Assembly (NCBI RefSeq): GCF_028369065.1
Contig: NZ_JAQNDA010000001.1
Location: 310,001-374,000 of the forward strand
Length of the DNA stretch: 64,000 nucleotides
Direction: 5' to 3'
DNA from: Marinobacter sp. SS21
GTDB lineage: Bacteria; Pseudomonadota; Gammaproteobacteria; Pseudomonadales; Oleiphilaceae
In this document: positions 43,776 to 53,841 of the stretch, in pieces
Position numbering within the stretch: position 1 is the stretch's first letter
Layout of the letters: every line of letters begins with the position of its first letter
The notes under the pieces: model-generated
Seen by the model: the letters and a program-made list of their open reading frames with translations, nothing else
Database searches by the model: none
What the model was told of the DNA's origin: nothing
Program-made: the position numbers and the translations under genes

Positions 43776-44747
43776 TTGACGCGCCGGTGGTGGCTGCCCC
43801 TGGTGTCATTGGCGCTGGCCTCGGTGCTGGCGTCCTGCCTGTCGCTCACCGTGGGCAGCGCCAGCATCGCGCTGGCGGATGTGTGGGCGGTGCTGACCGG
43901 CCAGGGCAGTGAGTTGCAACAGACCCTGATCCTCGAGTTGCGGCTGCCCCGGACGCTGGCGGCCTTCGTCACTGGCGGCCTGCTGGCGGTGGCCGGTGCG
44001 CTGATGCAGGTGTTGTTGCGCAATCCCCTGGCCGACCCCTACGTGCTCGGCCTGTCGGGCGGAGCCGCCGTCGGCGCGCTGCTGGCCATGCTGGCAGGGT
44101 TGGGTGGCCTGGTGGTCTCCGGCTCGGCCTTTGCTGGCGCGCTGGTGGCCACCGTGCTGGTGTTCGGCCTGGCCCACGGCACCGGCAGCTGGACGCCGTC
44201 TCGGTTACTGCTCACCGGAGTGGTGGTCGCGGCCGGTTGGGGCGCGATCATTACCCTGATGCTGGCCATCAGCCCGGCCCAACGGCTGCCGGGGATGCTG
44301 TATTGGCTGATGGGCGACCTGTCCTACGCCGGCACCCCCTGGTTGGCAATGCTGCTGCTGGCCCTCTCTTGTTTGCTGGTCATTCCCCTGGGGCGCAGCC
44401 TCAATGTCCTGGCCCGTGGTCCGCTGCAGGCGGCGGCGCTGGGGGTGGCGGTGCAGCCGCTGGAATGGACGGTGTACGTGCTCGCCAGCCTGCTGACCGC
44501 GGTGGCGGTAACCACCGCCGGCAGCATCGGCTTTGTCGGGTTGGTGGTGCCGCACATGCTGCGGCTGGTGCTGGGTAACGACCAGCGCCTGATCCTGCCA
44601 GCCTGTGCCCTCGCCGGAGGCACCCTGCTGGTGCTGGCGGATACCCTGGCGCGCACGGTGATTGCCCCGGAGCAGCTGCCGGTGGGGGTGATCACCGCGT
44701 TGTTGGGGGTGCCCACCTTTCTCTACCTGTTGTACCGGAGTCGCTGA
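43776..44747 (+). CDS. btuC: Cobalamin ABC transporter permease
   Basis: A 323-residue FecCD-family permease with about ten membrane helices and the conserved RLPRTLAAFVTGGLLAVAGA and RNPLADPYVLGLSGGAAVGA blocks. The best start is TTG at 43776 with GGAG 8 bases before it. Its stop overlaps the btuD start (TGATG). It forms the inner-membrane channel for cobalamin. Confidence 0.95.
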   Translation: MTRRWWLPLVSLALASVLASCLSLTVGSASIALADVWAVLTGQGSELQQTLILELRLPRTLAAFVTGGLLAVAGALMQVLLRNPLADPYVLGLSGGAAVGALLAMLAGLGGLVVSGSAFAGALVATVLVFGLAHGTGSWTPSRLLLTGVVVAAGWGAIITLMLAISPAQRLPGMLYWLMGDLSYAGTPWLAMLLLALSCLLVIPLGRSLNVLARGPLQAAALGVAVQPLEWTVYVLASLLTAVAVTTAGSIGFVGLVVPHMLRLVLGNDQRLILPACALAGGTLLVLADTLARTVIAPEQLPVGVITALLGVPTFLYLLYRSR

Positions 44748-45514
44748 TGAGCCATCTGCAGCTGCGCGAATTGACGGTGGATATTCCTGGACGCGGGGCC
44801 GGCCGGCCACTGAGCTTCGGCATCGAACCGGGGCAGGTCTGGGGGGTGTTGGGCCCCAACGGCGCCGGCAAGACCACCCTGCTGCATACCCTGGCGGGGC
44901 TGCGCCCGCCCCGCGCCGGCCAGGTGTGGCTGGATGACCGGCCGTTGGCGGGACTGCCGCGCCGGAACGTGGCCCAGCACCTGGGGCTGGTGTTCCAGGA
45001 GCGCCAGGACGGTTTTCCCGCCACCGCGCTGGAAACCGCGCTGATCGGCCGCCATCCGTTCCTGTCCTCCTGGCAGATGGAGAGCGGCGCCGATCTTAGC
45101 CTGGCCCGCCAGGCCCTGGCGCGATTGGAAGTCGGTCACCTGGAAGAGCGCCTGGTGAACACGCTGTCCGGCGGCGAGCGCCAGCGTGTCGCCATCGCCA
45201 CCGTATTGACCCAGTCACCGGCAATCTGGCTGGCGGACGAGCCCACCAACCACCTGGACCTGCACCACCAGATTGCGGTGATGGAACTGCTGGCCGGGGA
45301 GGCGGCCGCCGGCAAGGCGGTGTTCATGTGCCTGCACGACCTGAACCTGGCGGCCCGCTGGTGCGATCACATCCTGCTGCTGTACCCCGATGGCGAGGCC
45401 TGCTGGGGACCGGCTCCGCAAATGCTGGTGCCGGATGCCCTGGAACGACTGTATGGCCAGCGCCTGGCCACCACCGAGCTGGATGGCGCGCCGATCTTTG
45501 TCCCCGTTCGTTAA
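44747..45514 (+). CDS. btuD: Cobalamin ABC transporter ATPase
   Basis: A 255-residue ATPase: Walker A GPNGAGKTT, Q-loop LVFQERQDG, signature LSGGERQRVAI, Walker B IWLADEPTNHLDL and the switch His in CLHDLN. It is coupled to btuC by a one-base overlap and is followed 10 bases later by cobB. Confidence 0.96.
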   Translation: MSHLQLRELTVDIPGRGAGRPLSFGIEPGQVWGVLGPNGAGKTTLLHTLAGLRPPRAGQVWLDDRPLAGLPRRNVAQHLGLVFQERQDGFPATALETALIGRHPFLSSWQMESGADLSLARQALARLEVGHLEERLVNTLSGGERQRVAIATVLTQSPAIWLADEPTNHLDLHHQIAVMELLAGEAAAGKAVFMCLHDLNLAARWCDHILLLYPDGEACWGPAPQMLVPDALERLYGQRLATTELDGAPIFVPVR

Positions 45515-45524
45515 GGAGCACCTT

Positions 45525-46838
45525 GTGACCGACATCCTCAGTGGCCAGGCACCGGCCGCGCTGATTACCGCACCCGGTTCCGGCCAGGGCAAGTCCATCG
45601 TGACGGCGGCACTGGCCCGCTTGCATCGCAACGCCGGCCGTCGGGTCCGGGTGTTCAAGCACGGCCCGGATTACCTCGATCCGATGGTGCTGGAAGTGGC
45701 GTCCGGGCAGCCGGTGTACCAGCTTCACCCCTGGATGACCGGCGAGAACGAATGCCGCTGGCGACTGGCGGAAGCCGCCCGCGAGGCGGACCTGGTGCTG
45801 GTGGAGGGTGCCATGGGCCTGTTCGACGGTGATCCCTCCAGCGCCGATCTGGCCGCGCTCGCCGGGTTGCCGGTGTTGCCGGTGATTGACGCCCGCGGCA
45901 TGGCGCAGACCTTTGGCGCGGTGGCCCTGGGGCTGGCCCGGTTCCGCCCGGATATTCGGATTCATGAGGTGATTGCCAATCGCATTGGCAGCCCCCGCCA
46001 TGGCGAACTGTTGCAGCAGAGCCTGCCGGATGGCGTGGAATTGCTGGGCGCGATTCCCCGGGACGACGCCATGGCCATTCCCGACCGCCACCTGGGGCTG
46101 GTGCAAGCTTCGGAGCTGGCCAACCTCAACCAGCAACTGGACGCGGCCGCCGCGGTGTTGGCGCAGGCCGGGCTGGATCGGTTGCCGGCCACCGTCACCT
46201 TGCAGGCGCCGGCCCCGTTGGCGCCGCCACCGCTGCTGGACGGCGTGCGCATCGCCATCGCCAGGGATGCCGCCTTTGCCTTCCTCTACCGTGCCAACCT
46301 CGATCTACTGGAGGCCATGGGAGCGCGCCTAAGCTACTTTTCGCCGCTGGCGGACGACACTCTGCCGGACGCCGACGCGCTGTGGCTGCCCGGCGGCTAC
46401 CCGGAACTGCACGCGGCCCGACTGGCGGCCAATACCGGTATGCGGGCGGCCATCCGCGATCACCATCGCGCCGGCCGTCCGATTCTGGCCGAGTGCGGTG
46501 GCCTGATGGCCTGTGCCTCGTCGCTGGTGGATCTGGACGGCCGCGAGCACGCCATGCTGGGGCTGCTGGCAGGCACCAGCACCATGGAGCCGCGACTGCA
46601 GGCCCTGGGCCTGCAAAGCCTGCTGACCCGGGATGGTGAACTGCGCGGGCACACCTATCATCGCTCGTCCCTGAGCACCGAACTCCAGCCTCAGGCCCGT
46701 ACCCGCAAGCTGGCGGGCACCGAGGCCGAGCCGGTGTTCCAGGTCGGTAGCCTGACCGCCAGCTATTTCCACGGCTACTTTCCCTCGGCCCCGGCACTGG
46801 TCGCAAGGCTCTTTCGCGGCCAGCCCCTGGCGCTGTGA
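45525..46838 (+). CDS. cobB: Cobyrinate a,c-diamide synthase
   Basis: A 437-residue CobB/CbiA: N-terminal ATP-binding fold (TAPGSGQGKSIVTAAL, FKHGPDYLDP, VEGAMGLFDG) and C-terminal glutaminase domain (LPGGYPELHA, nucleophile Cys in LAECGGLMA, HGYFPSAP). It amidates the a and c side chains of cobyrinate using glutamine and ATP. The start is GTG at 45525 with AGGAG 7 bases before it. An open frame begins earlier inside btuD but has no site. It continues the btu operon into biosynthesis and salvage genes. Confidence 0.96.
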   Translation: MTDILSGQAPAALITAPGSGQGKSIVTAALARLHRNAGRRVRVFKHGPDYLDPMVLEVASGQPVYQLHPWMTGENECRWRLAEAAREADLVLVEGAMGLFDGDPSSADLAALAGLPVLPVIDARGMAQTFGAVALGLARFRPDIRIHEVIANRIGSPRHGELLQQSLPDGVELLGAIPRDDAMAIPDRHLGLVQASELANLNQQLDAAAAVLAQAGLDRLPATVTLQAPAPLAPPPLLDGVRIAIARDAAFAFLYRANLDLLEAMGARLSYFSPLADDTLPDADALWLPGGYPELHAARLAANTGMRAAIRDHHRAGRPILAECGGLMACASSLVDLDGREHAMLGLLAGTSTMEPRLQALGLQSLLTRDGELRGHTYHRSSLSTELQPQARTRKLAGTEAEPVFQVGSLTASYFHGYFPSAPALVARLFRGQPLAL

Positions 46839-46882
46839 CAGTCATTGACAAATTGGGACAACCATCAAAAAAGGAAACCGCC

Positions 46883-47494
46883 ATGCGCGAGAACGCCAAA
46901 GACCCCGAACGCCACGCCCGCCGAATGGCGGCCAAACAGAAAATTATGCAGGACCGCATCAGCCGTGCCCAGAACGAGAAAGGGGTACTGCTGGTGCTGA
47001 CCGGACCGGGCAAGGGCAAGAGCAGTTCCGGCTTCGGCATGGTGGCCCGCGCCCTGGGGCACGGCATGAAAGTGGGGGTGGTGCAGTTCATCAAGGGCAA
47101 GTTCAGCACCGGTGAAGAGGCCTTCTTCCGGGATCTGCCCAACGTGGATTATCACGTCATGGGCGAAGGCTACACCTGGGACACCCAGGACCGGGAGAAA
47201 GACGTCGCGGCCGCCGAAGCCGCCTGGGCCGTCGCCGGCAAGATGCTCAAAGACCCCAGCTATGACATGGTGCTGCTGGATGAGCTGAACATCGCCCTGC
47301 GTTACGAGTACCTGGACCTGGACCGGGTGCTGGACGACCTGCACGAACGCCCGGAGATGCAGCACGTCACCGTCACCGGCCGCTATGCGCCCAAGGAACT
47401 GATCGAACTGGCGGACACCGTGACCGAAATGAAAGTGGTCAAGCATGCCTTCAAGGATCAGGGGATCAAGGCCCAGAAAGGCGTGGAGTTATAA
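46883..47494 (+). CDS. cobO: Cob(I)yrinic acid a,c-diamide adenosyltransferase
   Basis: A 203-residue CobA/CobO/BtuR-type ATP:corrinoid adenosyltransferase: P-loop LTGPGKGKSSSGFGM, VQFIKGKFSTGEE, and MVLLDELNIALRY. It places the 5'-deoxyadenosyl ligand on Co(I) corrinoids. The ATG at 46883 has AGGA 8 bases before it; a GTG at 46835 overlapping cobB is less likely. cobQ follows 6 bases later. Confidence 0.96.
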   Translation: MRENAKDPERHARRMAAKQKIMQDRISRAQNEKGVLLVLTGPGKGKSSSGFGMVARALGHGMKVGVVQFIKGKFSTGEEAFFRDLPNVDYHVMGEGYTWDTQDREKDVAAAEAAWAVAGKMLKDPSYDMVLLDELNIALRYEYLDLDRVLDDLHERPEMQHVTVTGRYAPKELIELADTVTEMKVVKHAFKDQGIKAQKGVEL

Positions 47495-47500
47495 GGGGCC

Positions 47501-48961
47501 ATGACCACCTTAATGATTCAGGGCACCACCTCGGACGCCGGCAAGAGCACGGTGGTGGCGGCGTTGTGCCGGTGGCTGCACCGTCAGGGTGTGTCGGTGG
47601 CGCCGTTCAAACCCCAGAACATGGCCCTCAACAGCGCGGTCACCGTGGATGGCGGCGAGATTGGTCGCTCCACCGCGCTACAGGCACTGGCCTGCGGTCT
47701 GGAGCCCCACAGCGACATGAACCCGGTGCTGCTCAAGCCCCAGACCGACTGCGGTGCCCAGGTGATCCTCCGGGGTCAGGTCTACGGCAACATGGACGCC
47801 GTGGATTATCACGCCTACAAGGCCGAGGCCCGGCACTCGGTGCAGGCGGCTTGGCAGGCGTTGCGCGAGCGCCACGACGTCATCATCGCCGAAGGCGCCG
47901 GCAGCCCGGCGGAAATCAACCTGCGGGCCAACGACATCGCCAACATGGGGTTTGCCGAAATGGTGGACTGTCCGGTGCTGCTGGTGGGCGACATCGACCG
48001 GGGTGGGGTGTTCGCCCAGCTGGTGGGTACCCTGGAACTGATCTCCGAATCCGAACGGGCGCGCACCCGCGGTTTCATCATCAACCGCTTCCGCGGCGAC
48101 ATTGCGCTGCTGGAACCAGGGCTGGATTGGCTGACCGAGCGCACCGGCAAGCCGGTGAACGGGGTGCTGCCCTACCTGCACGGTCTGGTGCTGGATGCCG
48201 AGGACGCCGTCGGCACCTCCAGTGAGCACCAGGCTGGCGCCCTGAAGGTCGTGGTGCCGGTGCTGCCCCGCATCAGCAACCACAACGATTTCGACCCGCT
48301 GCGGCTGCACCCCGGCGTCGAGCTGACGTTTGTCGGCCCGGAACAGGCCCCGCCGCCGGCAGACGTCATTATCCTGCCCGGCAGCAAGCACACCCGCGGT
48401 GACCTCGACTGGTTACGCGCCAATGGTTGGGTCGAGGTGATCGAGCGTCACCTGCGTTACGGCGGCCACCTCTTCGGCATCTGCGGCGGTTTTCAGATGC
48501 TGGGCCAGCGTGTCGACGATCCGCAGGGCCTGGAGGGCAAGCCCGGCACAACCGCCGGTCTCGGTTGGCTGGAGACCCAAACCCGCATGGTCCCCGGCAA
48601 GCAGCTGACCCGGGTCCGCGGTACCCTGAAGGCGCCGGGTAGCGCCGAGACCGTCACCGTGTCCGGCTACGAAATTCACAACGGTGTCACCACCGGCACG
48701 GGGCTGCAACGGCCATTGCTGAATCTGGACGACAAACCGGATGGCGCCATCAGCACCGACGGCCGGGTGATGGGCACCTACCTGCACGGGGTGTTCGATG
48801 AGCCGGCGGCCTGCGCGGCCCTGCTGGCCCATTGGGGCCTGAACGATCAGGGCCGGGCGGTGGATTATGCCGCCCATCGGCAAAGACAGCTGGATCGGCT
48901 GGCGGACGCCGTGGAGGAGTGCCTGGATACCGAGTGGTTGACCGCATTGCTCGGTATCTGA
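47501..48961 (+). CDS. cobQ: Cobyric acid synthase
   Basis: A 486-residue CobQ/CbiP: N-terminal P-loop-like domain ([33 protein letters not shown]) and C-terminal glutaminase domain with nucleophile Cys in [14 protein letters not shown] and His in YLHGVFD. It amidates four side chains of adenosylcobyrinate diamide. AAGGGG lies just before the ATG. It is the last gene of the plus-strand operon. Confidence 0.97.
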   Translation: MTTLMIQGTTSDAGKSTVVAALCRWLHRQGVSVAPFKPQNMALNSAVTVDGGEIGRSTALQALACGLEPHSDMNPVLLKPQTDCGAQVILRGQVYGNMDAVDYHAYKAEARHSVQAAWQALRERHDVIIAEGAGSPAEINLRANDIANMGFAEMVDCPVLLVGDIDRGGVFAQLVGTLELISESERARTRGFIINRFRGDIALLEPGLDWLTERTGKPVNGVLPYLHGLVLDAEDAVGTSSEHQAGALKVVVPVLPRISNHNDFDPLRLHPGVELTFVGPEQAPPPADVIILPGSKHTRGDLDWLRANGWVEVIERHLRYGGHLFGICGGFQMLGQRVDDPQGLEGKPGTTAGLGWLETQTRMVPGKQLTRVRGTLKAPGSAETVTVSGYEIHNGVTTGTGLQRPLLNLDDKPDGAISTDGRVMGTYLHGVFDEPAACAALLAHWGLNDQGRAVDYAAHRQRQLDRLADAVEECLDTEWLTALLGI

Positions 48962-48983
48962 GCGATGCCTGGGCAGCGGTCGG

Positions 48984-49020
48984 CCCCAGTCTGGGGATCA
49001 TCGAACCCAGGTTGGGGTTC
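48984..49020. terminator. Paired hairpins between convergent cobQ and cobS
   Basis: Two short perfect hairpins, CCCCA / TGGGG (48984-48996) and GAACCC / GGGTTC (49003-49020), lie in the 90-base gap. Neither has a T run, so their role as terminators is uncertain. Confidence 0.35.
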
Positions 49021-49051
49021 TCGCCGCTGGGTTACGAAACACAGTCGGTGA

Positions 49052-49861
49052 TCACCCCAACGCCAGTAACAGCAGCAACACCAGCTCCGACATCACCACA
49101 CTCGCGCCCAGGGCATCGCCGGTGTAACCACCCAGTTGGCGCTTCAGGCTCCAGCCCCACAGCGCGGCGGTACCGGCGGTGGCGAGGGTGGCCCACAGCA
49201 GCAGCCAGCCCGACCACAGGCTGGCGACCAGCCCCACCAGTACGGTGAACAGCGTAGCCACCAACAGCCGGTCGGCGGAGAAGGACTCGGCCACCGGTTT
49301 GCTCTTGCTGCGGTCGCGGTCGGAAACATAGTCCAGGTAGCGCATCAGCAGCAGCGGCGTGAGGCGGGCGATGCAGGGCGCCAGCAGCAACGCCAGAGCG
49401 GTGGTGCTTACCTCCAGCAACAGTAGCGCCTTGAGGCCGAGCGCCATGACCAGCGCCACCGTGCCGTAGGTGCCGATGCGGCTGTCTTTCATGATCTTGA
49501 GCTTGTCGCGTACGGTCATGCCGCCGCCGAGGGCGTCGGCGCAATCCGCCAGACCGTCCTCGTGGAAGGCGCCGGTGAGCCAGAGATGGAAGGCCAGCAC
49601 CAGGCCCACGCTGACCGCCGGGCTCCACAGCGTCGCCAGCAGCAGGAACAGCAGGCTGTAACTCAGACCCAGCAACAGCCCTACCAGCGGGAAATACAGG
49701 CTGCTCTGGTTCATCAGTTGCGGACTGTAGTCGATCCGCACCGGCATCGGCACCCGCGACAGAAACCCCACCGCCAGCCAGAATGCCTGCCATTCTCTAT
49801 TCAATTCATTGTTGCACACTCGATTCGGTCTTCGATTCGAGGCCACCTTGGTCTCCGTCAC
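49052..49861 (-). CDS. cobS: Adenosylcobinamide-GDP ribazoletransferase
   Basis: A 269-residue integral membrane enzyme with the CobS motifs REWQAFWLAVGFLSRVPMP near the start and TGAFHEDGLADCADALGGG, plus RDKLKIMKDSRIGTYG. It joins adenosylcobinamide-GDP and alpha-ribazole to make cobalamin. I choose GTG at 49861, which has a GGGAG/GGA site; the frame is open upstream to 50014. Starts nearer the conserved core (about 49805) are possible. Together with cobU, cobT and cobC the nucleotide-loop pathway is complete. Confidence 0.94.
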   Translation of the reverse strand: MTETKVASNRRPNRVCNNELNREWQAFWLAVGFLSRVPMPVRIDYSPQLMNQSSLYFPLVGLLLGLSYSLLFLLLATLWSPAVSVGLVLAFHLWLTGAFHEDGLADCADALGGGMTVRDKLKIMKDSRIGTYGTVALVMALGLKALLLLEVSTTALALLLAPCIARLTPLLLMRYLDYVSDRDRSKSKPVAESFSADRLLVATLFTVLVGLVASLWSGWLLLWATLATAGTAALWGWSLKRQLGGYTGDALGASVVMSELVLLLLLALG

Positions 49862-50061
49862 GGTTCCGCTCCCTTGCTTGGATGCCGGTATTCTAAGGGC
49901 AAACGCTGCCCGAATCAGTGGCTGTGGACATTGGCGGCGTTGCCATTGCGTCAGTTGGGGCAGGTTCGGGTTGGCAGCTCGCTGCTGGCGAGTGTTTAAT
50001 AAGGGGACTGACATTACTTCGTCGCCAACGCCTGTGACCGGGCCAGCTGGGGGTAGCGTTC

Positions 50062-50934
50062 ATGGCCAGTTCAATCCCCGAGGTACGAACGTTTCTCGAT
50101 GCCGCAACGCACACCTTCAGTCATGTGGTGCGTGATCCCGACAGCACCGCCTGCGCCATCATCGACTCGGTGCTGGCCTTTGACGCCGCCACCGGTGGCC
50201 TCGATACCCAGCCCTGCCAGGCCCTGATCGATTACGTGCGGGACGCGGGGCTGGAGGTGCAGTGGCTGCTGGAAACTCATGTCCACGCCGACCACCTGAC
50301 GGCGGCGGCTTACCTGAAAGACTGTCTCGGCGGGCGCACTGGAATCGGTGAACAGACTATCCAGTTGCAGGCCAGGTTCGCCGAGGATTTCAATTTCGGT
50401 CCCGAGTTCGTCGCCGATGGCAGTCAATTCGATCGCCTGTTTCAGGATGGCGACCGCTTTCGCATCGGCACCTTGACAGCTCGGGTGCTGTCCACGCCGG
50501 GTCACACCCCGGCGTGTGTGAGCTATGTCATCGGCGACGCCGCCTTTGTGGGCGACACCCTGTTCATGCCCGACAGCGGCACCGCGCGCTGCGATTTTCC
50601 CGGCGGAGATGCCCGCACCCTCTATCGTTCCATCACCAGAATACTGACGCTGCCGCCGCAAACCCGGTTGTTCCTGTGTCACGACTACCAGGGCGGCGAG
50701 CCAGCGCAGATCCGTTACCAGACCACCGTGGCCGCCCAGCGCGAGGCCAATGTCCATGTCCATGAGGGGGTGACCGAGCCGGCCTTCGTGGCGCTACGCA
50801 CGGAACGGGACGCCGCTTTGCCGATGCCGCTGCTGTTCCCGTTTGCGGTGCAGGTGAATATCCGGGCCGGCCGGTTACCGTCGCCGGAGCACAACGGCCA
50901 GGTGTACCTGAAGGTTCCGGTACACCGGGTTTGA
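50062..50934 (+). CDS. MBL-fold persulfide dioxygenase-like hydrolase (ETHE1/Blh type)
   Basis: A 290-residue metallo-beta-lactamase-fold protein: metal motif THVHADHL, LSTPGHTPACVSYVIGD, VGDTLFMPDSGTARCDFPGGD and LFLCHDY. The arrangement matches ETHE1/Blh-type persulfide dioxygenases, which oxidise glutathione persulfide to sulfite with one ferrous iron. GGGGG lies 8 bases before the ATG. It is followed 43 bases later by the CbiM-like gene, and no sulfide:quinone reductase or rhodanese is nearby. Confidence 0.88.
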   Translation: MASSIPEVRTFLDAATHTFSHVVRDPDSTACAIIDSVLAFDAATGGLDTQPCQALIDYVRDAGLEVQWLLETHVHADHLTAAAYLKDCLGGRTGIGEQTIQLQARFAEDFNFGPEFVADGSQFDRLFQDGDRFRIGTLTARVLSTPGHTPACVSYVIGDAAFVGDTLFMPDSGTARCDFPGGDARTLYRSITRILTLPPQTRLFLCHDYQGGEPAQIRYQTTVAAQREANVHVHEGVTEPAFVALRTERDAALPMPLLFPFAVQVNIRAGRLPSPEHNGQVYLKVPVHRV

Positions 50935-50977
50935 GTCGCGCCCGGGGAGTCTTCGGCGGTTCGGAAAGGCGTTCACC

Positions 50978-51637
50978 ATGGGTATGAGCCTCAACATTCT
51001 TTCCGCTACCCAGCTTTGGGTTACCGGGGGGCTGTTTTTCGCCCTGTTGTACCTGGCGGCAATGGGGGTGGACTGGGGCCGGCTCAAGAGCGAGCGGGCG
51101 TTGCAGCACAGTTGCCTGGGCGCGGCGGTGGCTTTGGGCCTGCTGTGGCAGCTGCGGGCCGGATTGTCACCGGGGCTGACCATTCACATTTTTGGCATGA
51201 CGGTGGTAACCCTGATGCTGGGATGGGCGCTGGCGATCTTCGCCGGATTGCTGGCGTTGTTGATGGTGGTGATCACCGGCCGGGAGCCGTTGCTGCTGTT
51301 TGCCGCCAATGGCCTGATCACGGTGATGATGCCGGCATTGGTGAGCCACGGCATCATGGTGTGGGAGCGTCGTCGCAACTTTCGCAATTTCTTTGCTTAC
51401 ATCTTCTTCTGCGGTTTCTTTGGCGCGGCCATTGCGGTGGCGCTGGCCGGCTGCACGATGGTGCTGATGCTGTGGGCGTCCGGTACCTACAGCTGGTACC
51501 AACTGGTGCACGAATACCTGCAGTATCTGCCGCTGATCATGCTGCCGGAGGCGTTCGTCAACGGCACCGTGGTGACCGGGCTGATGGTGTTCAACCCGGA
51601 GCTGTTGCTGACCCTGGATGAGCGGCGGTATCGCTAA
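50978..51637 (+). CDS. CbiM-like membrane protein (orphan ECF permease homologue)
   Basis: A 219-residue protein with about 6 membrane helices. The blocks HIFGMTVVTLMLGWALAI, NGLITVMMPALVSHGIM and LPEAFVNGTVVTGLMVFNPELL resemble the substrate-specific CbiM component of cobalt ECF transporters. The N-terminal metal-binding MHIM sequence of CbiM is missing, and no CbiN, CbiQ or CbiO genes are in the window. AAGG stands 8 bases before the ATG. Location next to the cobalamin locus suggests metal handling, but transport without the ATPase is unproven. Confidence 0.8.
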   Translation: MGMSLNILSATQLWVTGGLFFALLYLAAMGVDWGRLKSERALQHSCLGAAVALGLLWQLRAGLSPGLTIHIFGMTVVTLMLGWALAIFAGLLALLMVVITGREPLLLFAANGLITVMMPALVSHGIMVWERRRNFRNFFAYIFFCGFFGAAIAVALAGCTMVLMLWASGTYSWYQLVHEYLQYLPLIMLPEAFVNGTVVTGLMVFNPELLLTLDERRYR

Positions 51638-51648
51638 GCCAGCGGAAA

Positions 51649-51673
51649 GGGGGCGCCCTAATGGGTGTCCCCC
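51649..51673. terminator. Hairpin between convergent cbiM-like and proX genes
   Basis: GGGGGCGCCC and GGGTGTCCCCC can form an imperfect stem around TAAT in the 46-base gap. There is no clear T run on either strand. Confidence 0.4.
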
Positions 51674-51683
51674 ATATCCAATC

Positions 51684-52673
51684 TCACTCGGCCGCGGCGC
51701 GGGCCTGTTCCAGCCAGCCGTCGAAGGTGGCCCGGTGGTTCTCGATCCAGGCCTGGGTGTGGGCCATGATATCGCGCTGGGAGTCCTCACCCTGGCGGAT
51801 CTTCATGTTCTCCGCACTGACGTCGTTCACCGACAGGGTCATGATCTCGAACAGCTTGGCGGCGGCGGGGTTGGCGGCCGCCCATTCCTTGTTGGCCACG
51901 ATGCGCTCGCTGTTGATCTCGAAGCCATAGTTGCGGCCGTTGGGCAGTTCGGTGTCGGAATTGTTGGGGTTGGCGGAGAACGGCACCTCCAGCCACACCA
52001 CGTCCCTACCGGGCACCAGGATGCCGGAGACCCAGTACGGGGTCCAGGTGTAGTAGAAGATCGGCTCACCCTCCTTGTAGCGGGTGATGGTGTCGGAAAT
52101 GATGGCCGCGTACTGCCCCTGCTTGTGGCTGATGGTGTCCCGCAGCTCGAAGGCGTCGAGCTGGTGTTCGATCACGCCTTCGCAGCCCCAGCCGGCCTGG
52201 CAACCGGTGAGGTCGGCCTTGCCGTCACCGTCGGTGTCGAACACCTTGGCGATGTCCGGGTCCTTGAAGTCCCCCAGGTTGTCGATGCCGTATTTGTCGG
52301 CGGAGGCCTTGTCGACCAGATAGCCCTGGGCGGCGCCGCTGATGTAATGGCCGCTGCGGTAGAATTCGTTATCGCCACCGGCATTGGCGTACATGGTGTT
52401 GTGCAACGGATACCAGTTCACCGCCATGAAGGTGGCATCGCCGTTGGCGATGGAGGTGTAGCCGGCGCTGTAGTCCACCTCCTGGATCGGCTGCACATCG
52501 TAGCCCAGCGCCCGCAGCGCCTCGTTGATCAGCATGGTCTGGAAGGTTTCTTCGGCAATCGGGCTCTGTATGGGCTGAACGGTCACTCCTGCCCCGGGCA
52601 TGGACTGGGCCATTGCCACGGTGCCGAGACTGCCGGCCAGAAGGGCCGTCGTGAGTGTCAATTTGATGTTCAT
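51684..52673 (-). CDS. proX: Glycine betaine/proline ABC transporter substrate-binding protein
   Basis: A 329-residue periplasmic protein: signal peptide ([20 protein letters not shown]), then the type II binding fold with aromatic-rich blocks such as [14 protein letters not shown] and [13 protein letters not shown] that form the quaternary-amine cage. AGGAG lies 8 bases before the ATG at 52673. It is the third gene of the proV-proW-proX operon on the minus strand, giving the same order as in E. coli. It binds betaine or related osmolytes. Confidence 0.94.
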   Translation of the reverse strand: MNIKLTLTTALLAGSLGTVAMAQSMPGAGVTVQPIQSPIAEETFQTMLINEALRALGYDVQPIQEVDYSAGYTSIANGDATFMAVNWYPLHNTMYANAGGDNEFYRSGHYISGAAQGYLVDKASADKYGIDNLGDFKDPDIAKVFDTDGDGKADLTGCQAGWGCEGVIEHQLDAFELRDTISHKQGQYAAIISDTITRYKEGEPIFYYTWTPYWVSGILVPGRDVVWLEVPFSANPNNSDTELPNGRNYGFEINSERIVANKEWAAANPAAAKLFEIMTLSVNDVSAENMKIRQGEDSQRDIMAHTQAWIENHRATFDGWLEQARAAAE

Positions 52674-52720
52674 AGTGCGTGCTCCTGCGTGCCTGGGTGT
52701 GTTGTCGAACCTGTCGTTGC

Positions 52721-53839
52721 CTATCCTTGGGTGCCTTTGTTCTTCACCAGCGAATAAATCAGCCCGGCGGGACCGGACTGGTACCAGTGACGTACTCCCC
52801 GTTCCCGGGAATCCTTGCCGAGGGCCTGGGTCATCCGGTCGAGGATGATGGCCAGAATCACGATGCCGATGCCGCCTACGGTGGCCAGGCCGATGTCGAG
52901 CCGGCCGATGCCCCGCAACACCATCAGCCCCAGGCCGGGTACGGCGATCATCGAGGCGATGACCACCATCGACAGCGCCAGCATCAGGGTCTGGTTGACC
53001 CCGGCCATGATGGTGGGCATGGCCAGCGGTAACTGGACCTTGAACAGCAGTTGTCGCGGATTGGCGCCAAAGGAGCGGCTGGCCTCCACCAGATCCGCCG
53101 GCACCTGGCGGATGCCCAGGTTGGTGAGCCGGATTACTGGGGCCACGGCGAAAATGATGGTGACGATGACGCCGGGCACGTTGCCGATGCCGAACAGCAT
53201 GACAATGGGGACCAGGTAGACGAACGCGGGGGTGGTCTGCATGGCGTCGAGCATCGGTCGCACCGCACCGGCGACCCGGTCGCTTTTGGCCATCCAGATG
53301 CCGGTGGGAATGCCGATCATCAGGCAGAACAGTACCGAGGTGATCACCAGGGCCAGGGTGGTCATGGCTTCGTTCCAGGCGCCGATGGCGCCCATGGCCA
53401 CCATGCCCGCCATGGCGGCAATCCCCAGGCGCAGGCTGGACAGCTGCCAGGCCAGCAGGCCGAATGCCGCCACCACAATCAGCGGGTGGATGCTGAGCAG
53501 GGTGGTGTCGAACACTCCCAGGGCCAGATCCACCGGCTGTTTGATCAGCTGGAAGAACACCCGGAAATTTTCCACCAGCCAGTCGATGCCATCCTCCACG
53601 CCGCCCTGAATGTCGAACCATTCGGTGCGAAACGGTTCCTGCCAGGTGTTCTCCTGGCGCTGGATGGTCTGGGATTGGCTCAGCCAGCTGTCCGGGCTGG
53701 TCTGTTGCGGACCGGCACTGCCCCAGGGGTCGGCTTCGCCCTGGGCGTCGGCATGGATGTCCGGCACCGTCACATCGGCCCAGGGATTGGCGCCGCCGGT
53801 GGCGTCATAGGGCACGTCGTCGTTGCGTTCTTCCGCCAT
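52721..53839 (-). CDS. proW: Glycine betaine/proline ABC transporter permease
   Basis: A 372-residue permease with a hydrophilic N-terminal arm of about 100 residues, as in E. coli ProW, and then about 6-7 helices. The EAA loop is [20 protein letters not shown]. It starts 2 bases after the proV stop. Confidence 0.95.
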   Translation of the reverse strand: MAEERNDDVPYDATGGANPWADVTVPDIHADAQGEADPWGSAGPQQTSPDSWLSQSQTIQRQENTWQEPFRTEWFDIQGGVEDGIDWLVENFRVFFQLIKQPVDLALGVFDTTLLSIHPLIVVAAFGLLAWQLSSLRLGIAAMAGMVAMGAIGAWNEAMTTLALVITSVLFCLMIGIPTGIWMAKSDRVAGAVRPMLDAMQTTPAFVYLVPIVMLFGIGNVPGVIVTIIFAVAPVIRLTNLGIRQVPADLVEASRSFGANPRQLLFKVQLPLAMPTIMAGVNQTLMLALSMVVIASMIAVPGLGLMVLRGIGRLDIGLATVGGIGIVILAIILDRMTQALGKDSRERGVRHWYQSGPAGLIYSLVKNKGTQG

Positions 53840-53841
53840 GA

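Noticed and set aside
52674..53621. Apparent 645-residue extension of proX through the proW region
   Set aside because: The extra residues are proW read in another frame. ProX has its own signal peptide and ribosome-binding site at 52673.
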